From the NCBI RefSeq assembly GCF_012276985.1, contig NZ_JAAXMM010000001.1, positions 62,001 to 126,000 of the forward strand: a stretch of DNA of 64,000 nt. The letters are read 5' to 3'. A model generated the notes under the pieces. It was not told the origin of the DNA, did not search any database, and saw only the letters and a program-made list of their open reading frames with translations. Positions 35,429 through 44,189 of the stretch are shown piece by piece. The DNA comes from Agrobacterium sp. a22-2 (GTDB lineage: Bacteria; Pseudomonadota; Alphaproteobacteria; Rhizobiales; Rhizobiaceae). Every line of letters starts with the position of its first letter. Position 1 is the stretch's first letter. The translations under genes were made by a program, and so were the position numbers.

Positions 35429-36391
35429 TTACTGGAACAGGGTGAGGATGTTCTCGGCATTGGTATTGGCAATCGACAGCGCCTGAATGCCAAGCTGCTG
35501 CTGGGTCTGAAGCGCTTTCAGCTTCGTGGACTCCTCGTTCATGTCCGCATCGACCAGTCGGCCTACGCCCTTGTCGATCACGTCCATCAGCGTCGAGACG
35601 AATTCGTCCTGCATCTCGATACGACTGGTGATGGCGCCAAGCGTGGAAGCCGAATCGGTCAACTGCTGGAGAATGGCGTCGACAGCGCTGATCATGCCGT
35701 CCAGCGTATCCTCGCTGGTGGTGGTATACAGCTCGATTTCCGTGCCGGAAGCCGTTGCAGTCGAGCCCGCATCGATCAGGAAGTAGGTAGCGCTGGTCGT
35801 GGCCGTGCCAGACGGCTGCTCAACGACAACGCCGCCGGTCAGAATGCCGCGGGATGCATCGCTGGTGTCGATCAATACGGATTCCGCTGTATCGAAGGCA
35901 AGGGTCGTGACGGACACAGTGCCGTCCGTGGCGCGGTTGAACGACGCGACGATTTCCTTGGTTCCGGGGGCGGCGGTGGATTCGTTGTAGAGCCAGTTTT
36001 CGCCGGAGAACGAAGCCGATTCGGAAATCGATGCCAGCTGGTTCTTGAGTTCGGCCAGTTCCTTGTTGATCTTTTCCTTGTCGACGCCCGGCTCGCGGGC
36101 GGCCACCAGCTTGGACTTGATTTCGGTGACGACCTCGACTGCGGATTCCAGACCCGTGTAGGCCGTGTCGGTTTTTGCGGCACCGAGGCCGAGAGCGTCC
36201 TGAACGGTGGAGAGTGCCGCGTTGTCGGAGCGCATGGTGGTCGCGATCGACCAGTATGCAGCGTTATCAGCGGCAGTGCCGACCCGGTACCCAGAGGAGA
36301 CGCGCGCCTGCGTTTCTTCCATGTTCGCGTCAATGGAACGAAGTGTCTGAAGAGCCGCCATCGCGGCGGTATTGGTCATAATGCTGGTCAT
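35429..36391 (-). CDS. fla: Flagellin (divergent paralogue)
   Basis: 320 aa from the ATG at 36391 (MTSIMTNTAAMAALQTLRSI). The N-terminal D0/D1 helix, SRVSSGYRVGTAADNAAYWSIATTMRSD-type region and the C-terminal STKLKALQTQQQLGIQALSIANTNAENILTLFQ are standard. This is the most divergent of the four flagellins in the window, with its own central region, and does not share the 155-bp identical block of the other three. Exported through the hook to build the filament. It has its own late-type promoter. Confidence 0.95.
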   Translation of the reverse strand: MTSIMTNTAAMAALQTLRSIDANMEETQARVSSGYRVGTAADNAAYWSIATTMRSDNAALSTVQDALGLGAAKTDTAYTGLESAVEVVTEIKSKLVAAREPGVDKEKINKELAELKNQLASISESASFSGENWLYNESTAAPGTKEIVASFNRATDGTVSVTTLAFDTAESVLIDTSDASRGILTGGVVVEQPSGTATTSATYFLIDAGSTATASGTEIELYTTTSEDTLDGMISAVDAILQQLTDSASTLGAITSRIEMQDEFVSTLMDVIDKGVGRLVDADMNEESTKLKALQTQQQLGIQALSIANTNAENILTLFQ

Positions 36392-36444
36392 TGAATGGTG
36401 CCCCATGAAGGTTACGGGACATACCGGACTGAAAATCTAATGAT

Positions 36445-36470
36445 TACCGGCAACGTCGGATCGCTTCATG
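36445..36470 (-). promoter_or_regulatory. Late-class flagellin promoter (first flagellin)
   Basis: CATGA-N13-TGCCGGTA on the coding strand, with the leader motif CCGGTATGTCCC at 36416-36427. Here the leader motif is 17 nt from the -10-like element rather than 6-7. The rest of the 36392-36713 gap is AT-rich, plus the terminator of the next flagellin. Confidence 0.7.
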
Positions 36471-36639
36471 CGCATCGGTCGCTTCTTTGCCCTGGCGACC
36501 AACCTGACGTTCTTAACGAATGATTAACAGTCATATGGTTAACAAAACCTTAACGCAATAAAGTTTTTGTTAATCTTGATGAATAAATCGCTAAGATCGT
36601 GCCGGGCCGCAAGCGTCGCTCAAGCCTGGGACAAACGGC

Positions 36640-36671
36640 AAACGCCGCGACCCCTAGGGATCGCGGCGTTT
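36640..36671 (-). terminator. Intrinsic terminator after the second flagellin
   Basis: A perfect 11-bp stem (AAACGCCGCGA/TCGCGGCGTTT) with a 10-nt loop, followed on the minus strand by GCCGTTTGT; 42 nt past the stop. Confidence 0.75.
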
Positions 36672-36713
36672 GTCGTGGTGACTAAGCGGTAAGAGCGGCG
36701 TTTGCCGAAGAGC

Positions 36714-37673
36714 TTACTGGAACAGCGACAACACGTTTTCAGAGTTGGAGTTGGCAATCGACAGCGCCTGGATGCCAAGCTGCTGCTGGGTTTGAAGCGC
36801 CTTCAGCTTCGTCGATTCCTCGTTCATGTCGGCATCGACCAGTCGGCCCACGCCGGTGTCGATCACGTCCATGAGGTCGGCCACGAATTCGCCCTGCATC
36901 TCGATGCGGCTCTTGGTGGCACCAAGCGTTGCACCGGCATCGGTCATATCGAGCAGCATGGCGTCGACGGCGCTGATCATGCCCTCGACTTCGAAGTCCG
37001 TGGTCGAGTCAGACAGTTCAACAACCGTACCAGACGCAGCCGAGCCGGCCGAGGTGATCAGGAAGTAGGTTACCGTCGTGGTGGTCGTGCCGGTGGCAAC
37101 CGAGACCGAGTAGTCCTTGGTCAGAAGACCCAGGCTGGCGTCGTTGTCGTCGATCAGGACCGAAGTCGAGGCGTCGAAGGACAGGACTTCGACCGATACG
37201 TTGTCGGAAGAATCGCGAACGAAGGAGCCGATCATTTCCTTGGTGCCGATGGCTGCCGTGGAGTCATTGTAGAGCCAGTTCTCACCGGAGAAGGAGGCCG
37301 ATTCGGCAATCGAGCCGAGCTGCGACTTCAGTTCGGTCAGTTCCTTGTTGATCTTATCCTTGTCAACGCCCGGTTCGCGAGCGGCAACGAGCTTGGCCTT
37401 GATTTCGGAAACGACGTCGATGGCGGCTTCCATACCGGTATAGGCTGTGTCGACCTTGGCAGCGCCGAGGCCGAGGGCGTCCTGGACGGCGCCGAGTGCC
37501 TTGTTATCCGAACGCATGGTGGTGGCGATCGACCAGTAGGCGGCGTTGTCCGATGCGTCTTCAACGCGGTAACCGGAGGAAACACGCGACTGCGTGGTTT
37601 CCATGCTGGAGTTGATGGAGCGGAGGGTGTCGAGTGCTGCGATTGCGGCGTTGTTGGTCATCAAGCTAGTCAT
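36714..37673 (-). CDS. fla: Flagellin
   Basis: 319 aa (MTSLMTNNAAIAALDTLRSI). Standard flagellin ends flank a central region that is nearly identical to those of the two downstream paralogues: a 155-bp block is identical in all three at the nucleotide level. No cysteines. It ends ALSIANSNSENVLSLFQ. A component of what in rhizobia is a complex, multi-flagellin filament. Monocistronic, with its own promoter and terminator. Confidence 0.96.
   Translation of the reverse strand: MTSLMTNNAAIAALDTLRSINSSMETTQSRVSSGYRVEDASDNAAYWSIATTMRSDNKALGAVQDALGLGAAKVDTAYTGMEAAIDVVSEIKAKLVAAREPGVDKDKINKELTELKSQLGSIAESASFSGENWLYNDSTAAIGTKEMIGSFVRDSSDNVSVEVLSFDASTSVLIDDNDASLGLLTKDYSVSVATGTTTTTVTYFLITSAGSAASGTVVELSDSTTDFEVEGMISAVDAMLLDMTDAGATLGATKSRIEMQGEFVADLMDVIDTGVGRLVDADMNEESTKLKALQTQQQLGIQALSIANSNSENVLSLFQ
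37006..37160 (-). repeat. 155-bp block identical in three flagellin genes (copy 1)
   Basis: Read base by base, this block is identical to 38268-38422 and 39540-39694, including synonymous positions. It encodes the central, normally most variable part of flagellin. Confidence 0.93.
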
Positions 37674-37723
37674 AGTGCTGCCCCTTTATTGACAGTGATT
37701 TGGAAGGGACATACCGGGTTTTA

Positions 37724-37749
37724 TACCGGCAACGGAGGTCAGCTTCATG
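37724..37749 (-). promoter_or_regulatory. Late-class flagellin promoter (second flagellin)
   Basis: CATGA-N13-TGCCGGTA on the coding strand with the leader motif CCGGTATGTCCC at 37706-37717, 6 nt downstream. The rest of the 302-nt gap (37674-37975) is AT-rich and ends in the terminator of the next gene. Confidence 0.75.
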
Positions 37750-37886
37750 CCCGCCTATCGGATGACTTTGGTCATCGGCCCGCCGTTTCGATAGGCACAG
37801 AAAACACCATTATGGTTAATGAATACTAAACGCCGGATGGCTTTCGTTAATAACAATTGAGAAAAAATGAAGGCGCGGCATTTTGC

Positions 37887-37928
37887 AAAAAAAGACGCCG
37901 CGATCCTTGGGACCGCGGCGTCTTTTTT
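37887..37928. terminator. Bidirectional intrinsic terminator after the third flagellin
   Basis: A 15-bp stem (six A, then GACGCCGCG, and its complement) with an 11-nt loop gives a T-run on both strands. It lies 48 nt past the flagellin stop. Confidence 0.92.
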
Positions 37929-37975
37929 CAACCCGTTCGGGACGCGCCGAAGCGCCTCCCGAACGCCACCGTCCC

Positions 37976-38935
37976 TTAGCGGAACAGCGACAGGATGTTT
38001 TCGGAGTTGGAGTTGGCAATCGATAGCGACTGGATGCCGAGCTGCTGCTGGGTCTGAAGCGCTTTCAGCTTCGTCGATTCCTCGTTCATGTCGGCATCGA
38101 CCAGTCGGCCTACGCCGGTGTCGATCACGTCCATGAGGTCGGCGACGAATTCGCCCTGCATGTCGATGCGGCTCTTGGTGGCACCAAGCGTTGCACCGGC
38201 ATCGGTCATATCGAGCAGCATGGCGTCGACGGCGCTGATCATGCCCTCGACTTCGAAGTCCGTGGTCGAGTCAGACAGTTCAACAACCGTACCAGACGCA
38301 GCCGAGCCGGCCGAGGTGATCAGGAAGTAGGTTACCGTCGTGGTGGTCGTGCCGGTGGCAACCGAGACCGAGTAGTCCTTGGTCAGAAGACCCAGGCTGG
38401 CGTCGTTGTCGTCGATCAGGACAGACGTCGAGGCGTCGAACGACAAGACTTCGACCGATACGTTGTCGGAAGAATCGCGAACGAAGGAGCCGACCATTTC
38501 CTTGGTGCCGATGGCAACCGTGGAGTCATTGTAGAGCCAGTTCTCACCGGAGAAGGAGGCCGATTCGGCAATCGAGCCGAGCTGTGCCTTGAGTTCGGTC
38601 AGTTCCTTGTTGATCTTATCCTTGTCAACGCCCGGCTCGCGAGCGGCAACGAGCTTGGCCTTGATTTCGGAAACGACGTCAATGGAGGCTTCCATACCGG
38701 TATAGGCTGTGTCGACCTTGGCAGCGCCGAGGCCGAGGGCGTCCTGAACGGCGCCGAGTGCCTTGTTGTCCGAACGCATGGTGGTGGCGATCGACCAGTA
38801 GGCGGCGTTGTCCGATGCGTCTTCAACGCGGTAACCGGAGGAAACACGCGACTGCGTGGTATCCATGGAGGCGTTGATGGAGCGGAGGGTGTCAAGAGCT
38901 GCAATTGCAGCATTGTTCGTCATAATACTCGTCAT
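37976..38935 (-). CDS. fla: Flagellin
   Basis: 319 aa from the ATG at 38935 (MTSIMTNNAAIAALDTLRSI); a longer in-frame reading upstream would cross the promoter and leader motif and is rejected. Nearly identical to the flagellin at 36714, with a handful of substitutions; it contains copy 2 of the 155-bp identical block. Ends SLSIANSNSENILSLFR. Has its own promoter and bidirectional terminator. Confidence 0.96.
   Translation of the reverse strand: MTSIMTNNAAIAALDTLRSINASMDTTQSRVSSGYRVEDASDNAAYWSIATTMRSDNKALGAVQDALGLGAAKVDTAYTGMEASIDVVSEIKAKLVAAREPGVDKDKINKELTELKAQLGSIAESASFSGENWLYNDSTVAIGTKEMVGSFVRDSSDNVSVEVLSFDASTSVLIDDNDASLGLLTKDYSVSVATGTTTTTVTYFLITSAGSAASGTVVELSDSTTDFEVEGMISAVDAMLLDMTDAGATLGATKSRIDMQGEFVADLMDVIDTGVGRLVDADMNEESTKLKALQTQQQLGIQSLSIANSNSENILSLFR
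38268..38422 (-). repeat. 155-bp block identical in three flagellin genes (copy 2)
   Basis: Identical to 37006-37160 and 39540-39694; see copy 1. The identity with copy 1 extends well beyond the block on both sides. Confidence 0.93.
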
Positions 38936-38987
38936 AGGTACTGCCCCTTGTTGACAGGAAATTTGGAAGGGACATACCGGATTGTGA

Positions 38988-39013
38988 TACCGGCAACGAC
39001 AGCACGCGTCATG
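38988..39013 (-). promoter_or_regulatory. Late-class flagellin promoter (third flagellin)
   Basis: CATGA-N13-TGCCGGTA on the coding strand with the leader motif CCGGTATGTCCC at 38969-38980, 7 nt downstream. The remaining part of the 312-nt gap (38936-39247) is AT-rich and holds the next terminator. Confidence 0.75.
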
Positions 39014-39170
39014 CAATTAACCTTTGTTTACAACTGGTTAATCCGTCGTTTTGATGTCCTCATTCAACCTCATTAAGGTTAACAGACACTAAAGCTTGAA
39101 ATGAAAAAGCGAATATTTCGGATAAATGCCGTTCGACTGCCCTAAAAGCCCTGGCTTGATTGAAAAAAAC

Positions 39171-39203
39171 AAAAAAACAGCCGCGCCCAGGAGGGCGCGA
39201 CTG
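39171..39203 (-). terminator. Intrinsic terminator after the fourth flagellin
   Basis: An 11-bp stem (CAGTCGCGCCC against GGGCGCGGCTG on the minus strand, one G-T pair) with a 4-nt loop and a run of seven T. Confidence 0.9.
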
Positions 39204-39247
39204 CCTGAAAACTCCGCCTTTCGATCAGGCGGCTATGGCGTGTCCGA

Positions 39248-40207
39248 TTAACGGAACAGCGACAGGATGTTTTCGGAGTTGGAGTTGGCGATCGACAGCG
39301 CCTGGATACCGAGCTGCTGCTGGGTCTGCAGGGCTTTGAGCTTCGTCGATTCCTCGTTCATGTCGGCATCGACCAGTCGGCCCACCCCGGTGTCGATCAC
39401 GTCCATGAGGTCGGCGACGAACTCATCCTGCATGTCGATGCGGCTCTTGGTGGCACCAAGGGTCGCTGCGGCGTCCGTCATGTCGTCCAACATGGCGTCG
39501 ACGGCGCTGATCATGCCTTCGACTTCGAAGTCCGTGCTCGAGTCAGACAGTTCAACAACCGTACCAGACGCAGCCGAGCCGGCCGAGGTGATCAGGAAGT
39601 AGGTTACCGTCGTGGTGGTCGTGCCGGTGGCAACCGAGACCGAGTAGTCCTTGGTCAGAAGACCCAGGCTGGCGTCGTTGTCGTCGATCAGGACAGACGT
39701 CGAGGCGTCGAAGGACAGGGTTTCGACAGAAACATTGCCTTCCGAGTCACGAACGAAGGAACCGACCATTTCCTTGGTGCCGACGGCAACCGTGGAGTCG
39801 TTGTAAAGCCAATTTTCGCCGTTGAACGATGCCGATTCGGCAACCGAGGCGAGCTGCGACTTCAGTTCGGTCAGTTCCTTGTTGATCTTGTCCCTGTCAA
39901 CACCCGGTTCGCGAGCGGCAACGAGCTTGGCCTTGATTTCGGAAACGACGTCGATGGCGGCTTCCATGCCGGTGTAGGCGGTATCGGTCTTGGCAGCGCC
40001 GAGGCCGAGGGCGTCCTGGACGGCGCCGAGTGCCTTGTTGTCCGAACGCATGGTGGTGGCGATCGACCAGTAGGCGGCGTTGTCCGATGCGGAGTCGACG
40101 CGGTAGCCGGAAGAAACCCGGCCCTGGGTCGTGTCAAGGCTCTTGTTGATCGAACGAAGCGTGTCGAGTGCGGACAGCGCTGCAGAGTTTGTCATGATGC
40201 TGGTCAT
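39248..40207 (-). CDS. fla: Flagellin
   Basis: 319 aa (MTSIMTNSAALSALDTLRSINKSLDTTQ). It is more diverged from the other two similar copies in its 5-prime third, yet carries the identical 155-bp central block (copy 3), a mosaic pattern suggesting gene conversion. Ends ALSIANSNSENILSLFR. Own promoter upstream and terminator downstream. Confidence 0.96.
   Translation of the reverse strand: MTSIMTNSAALSALDTLRSINKSLDTTQGRVSSGYRVDSASDNAAYWSIATTMRSDNKALGAVQDALGLGAAKTDTAYTGMEAAIDVVSEIKAKLVAAREPGVDRDKINKELTELKSQLASVAESASFNGENWLYNDSTVAVGTKEMVGSFVRDSEGNVSVETLSFDASTSVLIDDNDASLGLLTKDYSVSVATGTTTTTVTYFLITSAGSAASGTVVELSDSSTDFEVEGMISAVDAMLDDMTDAAATLGATKSRIDMQDEFVADLMDVIDTGVGRLVDADMNEESTKLKALQTQQQLGIQALSIANSNSENILSLFR
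39540..39694 (-). repeat. 155-bp block identical in three flagellin genes (copy 3)
   Basis: Identical to 37006-37160 and 38268-38422; the flanks of this copy diverge at synonymous and replacement sites. Confidence 0.93.
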
Positions 40208-40257
40208 AGGATTGTCCCTTGATTACAAGATACGAGAGAGGGACATGCCGGATTTGC

Positions 40258-40283
40258 TACCGGAAGAGGCGATCGACATCATG
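40258..40283 (-). promoter_or_regulatory. Late-class flagellin promoter (fourth flagellin)
   Basis: CATGA-N13-TTCCGGTA on the coding strand, one base different from the other three, with the leader motif variant CCGGCATGTCCC at 40240-40251. The remainder of the 327-nt gap up to fliP (40534) is AT-rich with no gene seen. Confidence 0.7.
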
Positions 40284-40534
40284 TCAATTAACTAATGCTG
40301 AAATTAATTCGCCTCTGAGAGCTAAATGACAGCAAGGACTTTAACACCGCCTGAAGGCAAATGGTGAAGAATTCATTAAATGCGCAATTGGCCCTTAAAG
40401 AGAGGCCAGATGCGTCAAATTTGAATAAAATGGTTTATAATATCACAAATATCGACGCAAAATGGCCCTTCCGGCACCCAAAAGTGCGGAACTGGTTTGC
40501 GAGCGGCGAGACGGCCGGCAGATCTTCGGAGGGG

Positions 40535-41272
40535 TCAGGCGAAGGAGCGGACGAGACTGCCGACCAGCAGGTTCCAGCCATCGATCAGCACGAAGAACAG
40601 AACCTTGAAGGGCAGCGAGATCGAAGTCGGCGGCAACATCATCATGCCCATCGCCATGGTGATCGTCGCGACGATCATGTCGATGACCAGGAACGGCAGG
40701 ATGATCAGAAAACCGATCTCGAAGCCGCGGCGGATTTCCGACAGCATGAAGGCGGGAACCAGGACACGGTAGTCGACCTTCTGGTCGACCACGGGCGTCT
40801 GTCCGCGTTCGCTGGCGATATCGATGAACAGACGCAGATCCTTGTCGCGGGTGTTGGCCGTCATGAAGGTTCTGAACGGCTCGGCGATGCGCTCGACCGC
40901 CTGGGCTTCCGTCAACTGGTTGTCGAGCAAGGGCTGAACGCCATCGCGCCAGGCCGCGTCCATGGTGGGCGTCATCACGTAGAAGGTCATGAACAGCGCC
41001 AGGCTCACCAGAATCATATTGGACGGCGTACTGGCCAGACCCATGCCGGAGCGCAGAATGGAAAAGGCGATGATGAAGCGCGGAAAGCTCGTCACCATGA
41101 TCAGGATACCGGGAGCCACTGACAGAATGGTCAGCAACCCGAAGGTCCGGATGATCCAGGCTGCAACGGAGCCGTCGATCGGCGTGTTCAGGATATCGGT
41201 CGGAAACTGCTGCGCGTGAGCAATTTCCGGCACCGCCATCATGGCAGCAAGCAAGATGAGGTATCGAATCAT
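40535..41272 (-). CDS. fliP: Flagellar export gate protein FliP
   Basis: 245 aa. Cleavable signal peptide (MIRYLILLAAMMAVPEIAHA), then the FliP family signatures: VTSFPRFIIAFSILRSGMGL (about 60-79) and the C-terminal PFLVIDMIVATITMAMGMMMLPP. Core subunit of the export gate with FliQ and FliR. Last gene of the flgB-to-fliP operon, overlapping fliL by 4 nt. Confidence 0.97.
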   Translation of the reverse strand: MIRYLILLAAMMAVPEIAHAQQFPTDILNTPIDGSVAAWIIRTFGLLTILSVAPGILIMVTSFPRFIIAFSILRSGMGLASTPSNMILVSLALFMTFYVMTPTMDAAWRDGVQPLLDNQLTEAQAVERIAEPFRTFMTANTRDKDLRLFIDIASERGQTPVVDQKVDYRVLVPAFMLSEIRRGFEIGFLIILPFLVIDMIVATITMAMGMMMLPPTSISLPFKVLFFVLIDGWNLLVGSLVRSFA

Positions 41273-41787
41273 TCGATCACAAATGTCCTGAACATCACTC
41301 TCGATACGCGCCCTTCGGATCGAAGGTCAACACGCTCCTGGATGTCTTCCTTCAAATATTGAAAGCCGCGGGGGCCCTCGACCTGCTGCAGCGAGACCGT
41401 GCGCATGTAGGCCATAATATCCTGGTGGATGCTTTCGGACATCGTCACGTCCGCCGGCCCATTGAACAAAAGCGCCACTTCCAGCCGGATCCAGCTTTCC
41501 GAGGGATAGGCAAGATTGGTGGTGATGGGCTCCAGCTGGACAACGCCGTTCGCCTCGGTCGAGATATGCGGCAGGCCCTCTTCTTCCGTACCGGCGCCAT
41601 GGGCGCCTGCAGCCGCGGCCTCGGTGGCCGCAGCGTCCGCTTCGGCGGACTGGATCTTCGGGGCGATCAGCATGCCGACCACCCAGCCGCCGCCGCCGCC
41701 CAGAACCGTCAGACCGGCGATCGCTGCAATCAACAGGATCAGCGAAGATTTTTTCTTCCCACCTTCATTGGCTTCGGCTTCTTGCAT
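41269..41787 (-). CDS. fliL: Flagellar basal body-associated protein FliL
   Basis: 172 aa from the ATG at 41787 (MQEAEANEGGKKKSSL). A lysine-flanked transmembrane helix (about 16-40, GGGGGWVVGMLIAP) and a periplasmic domain (about 75-172) ending SRVMFRTFVIE. FliL rings surround the stator and modulate torque. The Ala-rich linker (50-70) is variable. It lies between flgH and fliP. Confidence 0.93.
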   Translation of the reverse strand: MQEAEANEGGKKKSSLILLIAAIAGLTVLGGGGGWVVGMLIAPKIQSAEADAAATEAAAAGAHGAGTEEEGLPHISTEANGVVQLEPITTNLAYPSESWIRLEVALLFNGPADVTMSESIHQDIMAYMRTVSLQQVEGPRGFQYLKEDIQERVDLRSEGRVSRVMFRTFVIE

Positions 41788-41827
41788 GGTCCCTAACCGC
41801 CGTTCGTTTTCAAAAGCTCTGCCGGCA

Positions 41828-42541
41828 TCAGATCGGCGAGAACAGATCGACAACCTGCTGCCCGACCGGAGGCTGCTGCACCTCGGTCAGACGGCCGCGG
41901 CCGCCATAGGATATGCGAGCCTCTGCGATGCGTTCGTATGAGATCGTGTTGTCGGCATCCACATCCTGCGGCCGGACGATACCGGCAACGTTCAAGATGC
42001 GAAGTTCATGATTGACCCGCACTTCCTGGGAGGCGCTGATCAGCAGATTGCCGTTTTCCAGAATGCCCGTCACGACGGCGGCGACCAGCAGGGTCAATTT
42101 CTCCGATCGGCTGATCGATCCCTTGCCTTCGCTGCTGGTGTCGGAGCCCGAGCTGAGATCACCCGTCGTCTCCGGCGGCGACCAGCCGAACAGATCGGCG
42201 GCCGTCGACCAGGTGATGCCGCTCGAGTTGGTGCGGCTGCGATCGGTCTCGTTATCGAAGGTCGCCTTGTCGTTGATCTGGATATTGACCGTCAGGATGT
42301 CGCCGACATTGAGGGCGCGCGAATCCTTGAACAGGGCCGCCTGCGAATCGCTCCAGAGCGAATAGCCGCTGGCAATCTGTCGCGGCTGCTTGGGATAAAG
42401 CGCCATCTGCGGCGTCTGGCTATAGCGCAGTCCGCTGCCGATCGGGCTCATCGACGGTGCGTTGCCGATCTCCTTGACGGTCTGGCTTTCGCAACCCGCC
42501 AGGAATGCGACCGCGAGGAAGACTGTAAAACGCTTGGTCAT
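41828..42541 (-). CDS. flgH: Flagellar L-ring lipoprotein FlgH
   Basis: 237 aa. The lipobox LAGC places the lipidated cysteine at residue 17. Family features: the SLWSDSQAALFKDSRALNVGDILTVNI block (about 80-105) and the C-terminal NVAGIVRPQDVDADNTISYERIAEARISYGGRG. Forms the outer-membrane L ring. It overlaps motE by 4 nt. Confidence 0.96.
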   Translation of the reverse strand: MTKRFTVFLAVAFLAGCESQTVKEIGNAPSMSPIGSGLRYSQTPQMALYPKQPRQIASGYSLWSDSQAALFKDSRALNVGDILTVNIQINDKATFDNETDRSRTNSSGITWSTAADLFGWSPPETTGDLSSGSDTSSEGKGSISRSEKLTLLVAAVVTGILENGNLLISASQEVRVNHELRILNVAGIVRPQDVDADNTISYERIAEARISYGGRGRLTEVQQPPVGQQVVDLFSPI

Positions 42542-43071
42542 GACGGATCTTTCGATGTAGTGGGATCAGCGGCGCTCGACATGATGGATGCCACAGCACC
42601 CGCCTTCTCGGCGTCCATTTCGCTCAGGATGAGGCTTGACTGCCGGGGCGGCAGCTTCATCAGGATCGCAGCGGCAAGCCCGACATTGACTTCCTCCAGC
42701 TGCGGCGCAGCGGCATCGGCCTTCATCTTCTTGTAGATTTCCACCAGGCTGGCTTCGGCCTGCACCAGGAAATCGTTGCGGCGCTTGAGCCAGTCCTCGT
42801 ATTCAGCCTTGCGCTCCTCCAGGATGGCGATGCGGCTGTCGACGTCGGCCTGCAGCTTTTCCAGATCCTGCTTCTGCAGAAGATAGCGCTGATCGCGGGC
42901 CGGATCGGCAATGCTGGTGCAGAATTTCTGGATTTCGTCCTGGGTGATGGAGTCGAGCGGCGATTTTTCCTGGGCATGGCTGCCGGATACCGAGGCCAGC
43001 AGAAGGGAGCCGGCGACAAAGGCCAGCCGGACCAGGTGAGCAGATGCCGGAGCGCGGGGTCGAGCAATCAT
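42538..43071 (-). CDS. motE: MotE, periplasmic chaperone for MotC
   Basis: 177 aa. Signal peptide ending at SGSHAQ (about 1-34), a coiled-coil core (residues 65-115, QKQDLEKLQADVDSRIAILEERKAEYEDWL) and a C-terminal MgtE-N-like stretch (LPPRQSSLILSEMDAEKAGAVASIM). In S. meliloti MotE dimers stabilise MotC in the periplasm. It is located between flgI and flgH, overlapping both by 4 nt. Confidence 0.88.
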   Translation of the reverse strand: MIARPRAPASAHLVRLAFVAGSLLLASVSGSHAQEKSPLDSITQDEIQKFCTSIADPARDQRYLLQKQDLEKLQADVDSRIAILEERKAEYEDWLKRRNDFLVQAEASLVEIYKKMKADAAAPQLEEVNVGLAAAILMKLPPRQSSLILSEMDAEKAGAVASIMSSAADPTTSKDPS

Positions 43072-44189
43072 TGCAGTACAAGCTCCGCTTGAAGGGCGCC
43101 GGCCGATTTGATGCCTTGCAGGATGGCGATGATGCCATCCGGCTTGACGCCGATATTGTTGAGACCGGTCACAAGGGTGCGCAGATCCGGGCCTTCGACG
43201 ATCGCGACATTGCCGCCTTCCGTCTGGGCCAGGATATCGGTCTGCGGCTGAATGGCCGTTTCGCCGCGGGAGAACGGTTGCGGCTGGATGACCTGCGGTG
43301 TTTCCGTGACCTGAACCGTCAAGGTGCCGTAACTGACGGCCACCTTGGACACGCGGACATCAGCGCCGATGACGATCGTGCCGGTACGCTCGTTGATGAC
43401 CACCTTGGCCGGCGTATCGGTCGCGACGACGAGGTTTTCGATATCCGCCATCAGTCGGGCCAGATCGGCCGTTCTCGGCTTCTGGACGACGACCTCCTGG
43501 GAATCGCGGGCCTCGGCGATCGGGCCGCCGAAATTGGCGGCGGCATAACCGTTGATCCGCTCGGCGATGCCCATGGCGGTGGAGAAGTCGGGATTGCGCA
43601 GCTGCAGGACCAGATTGACCCCATCCTTGAATTTCGACGGCAGTTCCCGTTCGACGATCGCGCCATTGGGTACCCGGCCGGAGGTCGTCACGCCTTCGGT
43701 GATGCTGCCTGCCTGCCCTTGCGCCGAAAAGCCGGAAACGATGATGGAACCCTGTGCGACCGCATAGATCTGTCCGTCGGCGCCCGAGAGGGAGGTCATG
43801 ATCAGCGTGCCGCCGCGTAGCGACGTCGCGTCGCCAAGCGAACTGACCGACGCATCGATCCGACTGCCTGGGCTCGCAAATGGCGGCAGGGTAGCCGTTA
43901 CCATGACGGCGGCGGTGTTCTTGGCGTTGGACTGTCCGCCCTGGGTCGAGATACCGAGGTTCTGCAGCATGGCGCGCATCGACTGCTCGGTGAAGGGCGA
44001 CGAGCGAAGGCTGTCGCCGGTCGCCTGCAGGCCCACGACCAGACCGTAACCGATCAGCTGGTTGTCGCGGCCGGCCTGCAACGAGGCGATATCCTTGATG
44101 CGCGAGTTTGCCGCCAAGCCGCTGCCGGCAGGCCCAAACCCGATGGCGAGCCCCATCAGCACAGTTATCAGAAAACGCATTGTACTCAT
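43068..44189 (-). CDS. flgI: Flagellar P-ring protein FlgI
   Basis: 373 aa. Signal peptide ending near GSGLA-ANS, followed by the family signature SRIKDIASLQAGRDNQLIGYGLVVGLQATGDS and the C-terminal TLVTGLNNIGVKPDGIIAILQGIKSAGALQAELVLQ. Builds the periplasmic P ring around the rod. It overlaps flgA and motE by 4 nt each. Confidence 0.97.
   Translation of the reverse strand: MSTMRFLITVLMGLAIGFGPAGSGLAANSRIKDIASLQAGRDNQLIGYGLVVGLQATGDSLRSSPFTEQSMRAMLQNLGISTQGGQSNAKNTAAVMVTATLPPFASPGSRIDASVSSLGDATSLRGGTLIMTSLSGADGQIYAVAQGSIIVSGFSAQGQAGSITEGVTTSGRVPNGAIVERELPSKFKDGVNLVLQLRNPDFSTAMGIAERINGYAAANFGGPIAEARDSQEVVVQKPRTADLARLMADIENLVVATDTPAKVVINERTGTIVIGADVRVSKVAVSYGTLTVQVTETPQVIQPQPFSRGETAIQPQTDILAQTEGGNVAIVEGPDLRTLVTGLNNIGVKPDGIIAILQGIKSAGALQAELVLQ

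Noticed and set aside
37006..39694. Regularly spaced identical blocks that might be mistaken for a CRISPR array or tandem repeat
   Set aside because: They lie inside three intact flagellin genes about 1.26 kb apart; simply paralogous coding sequence.
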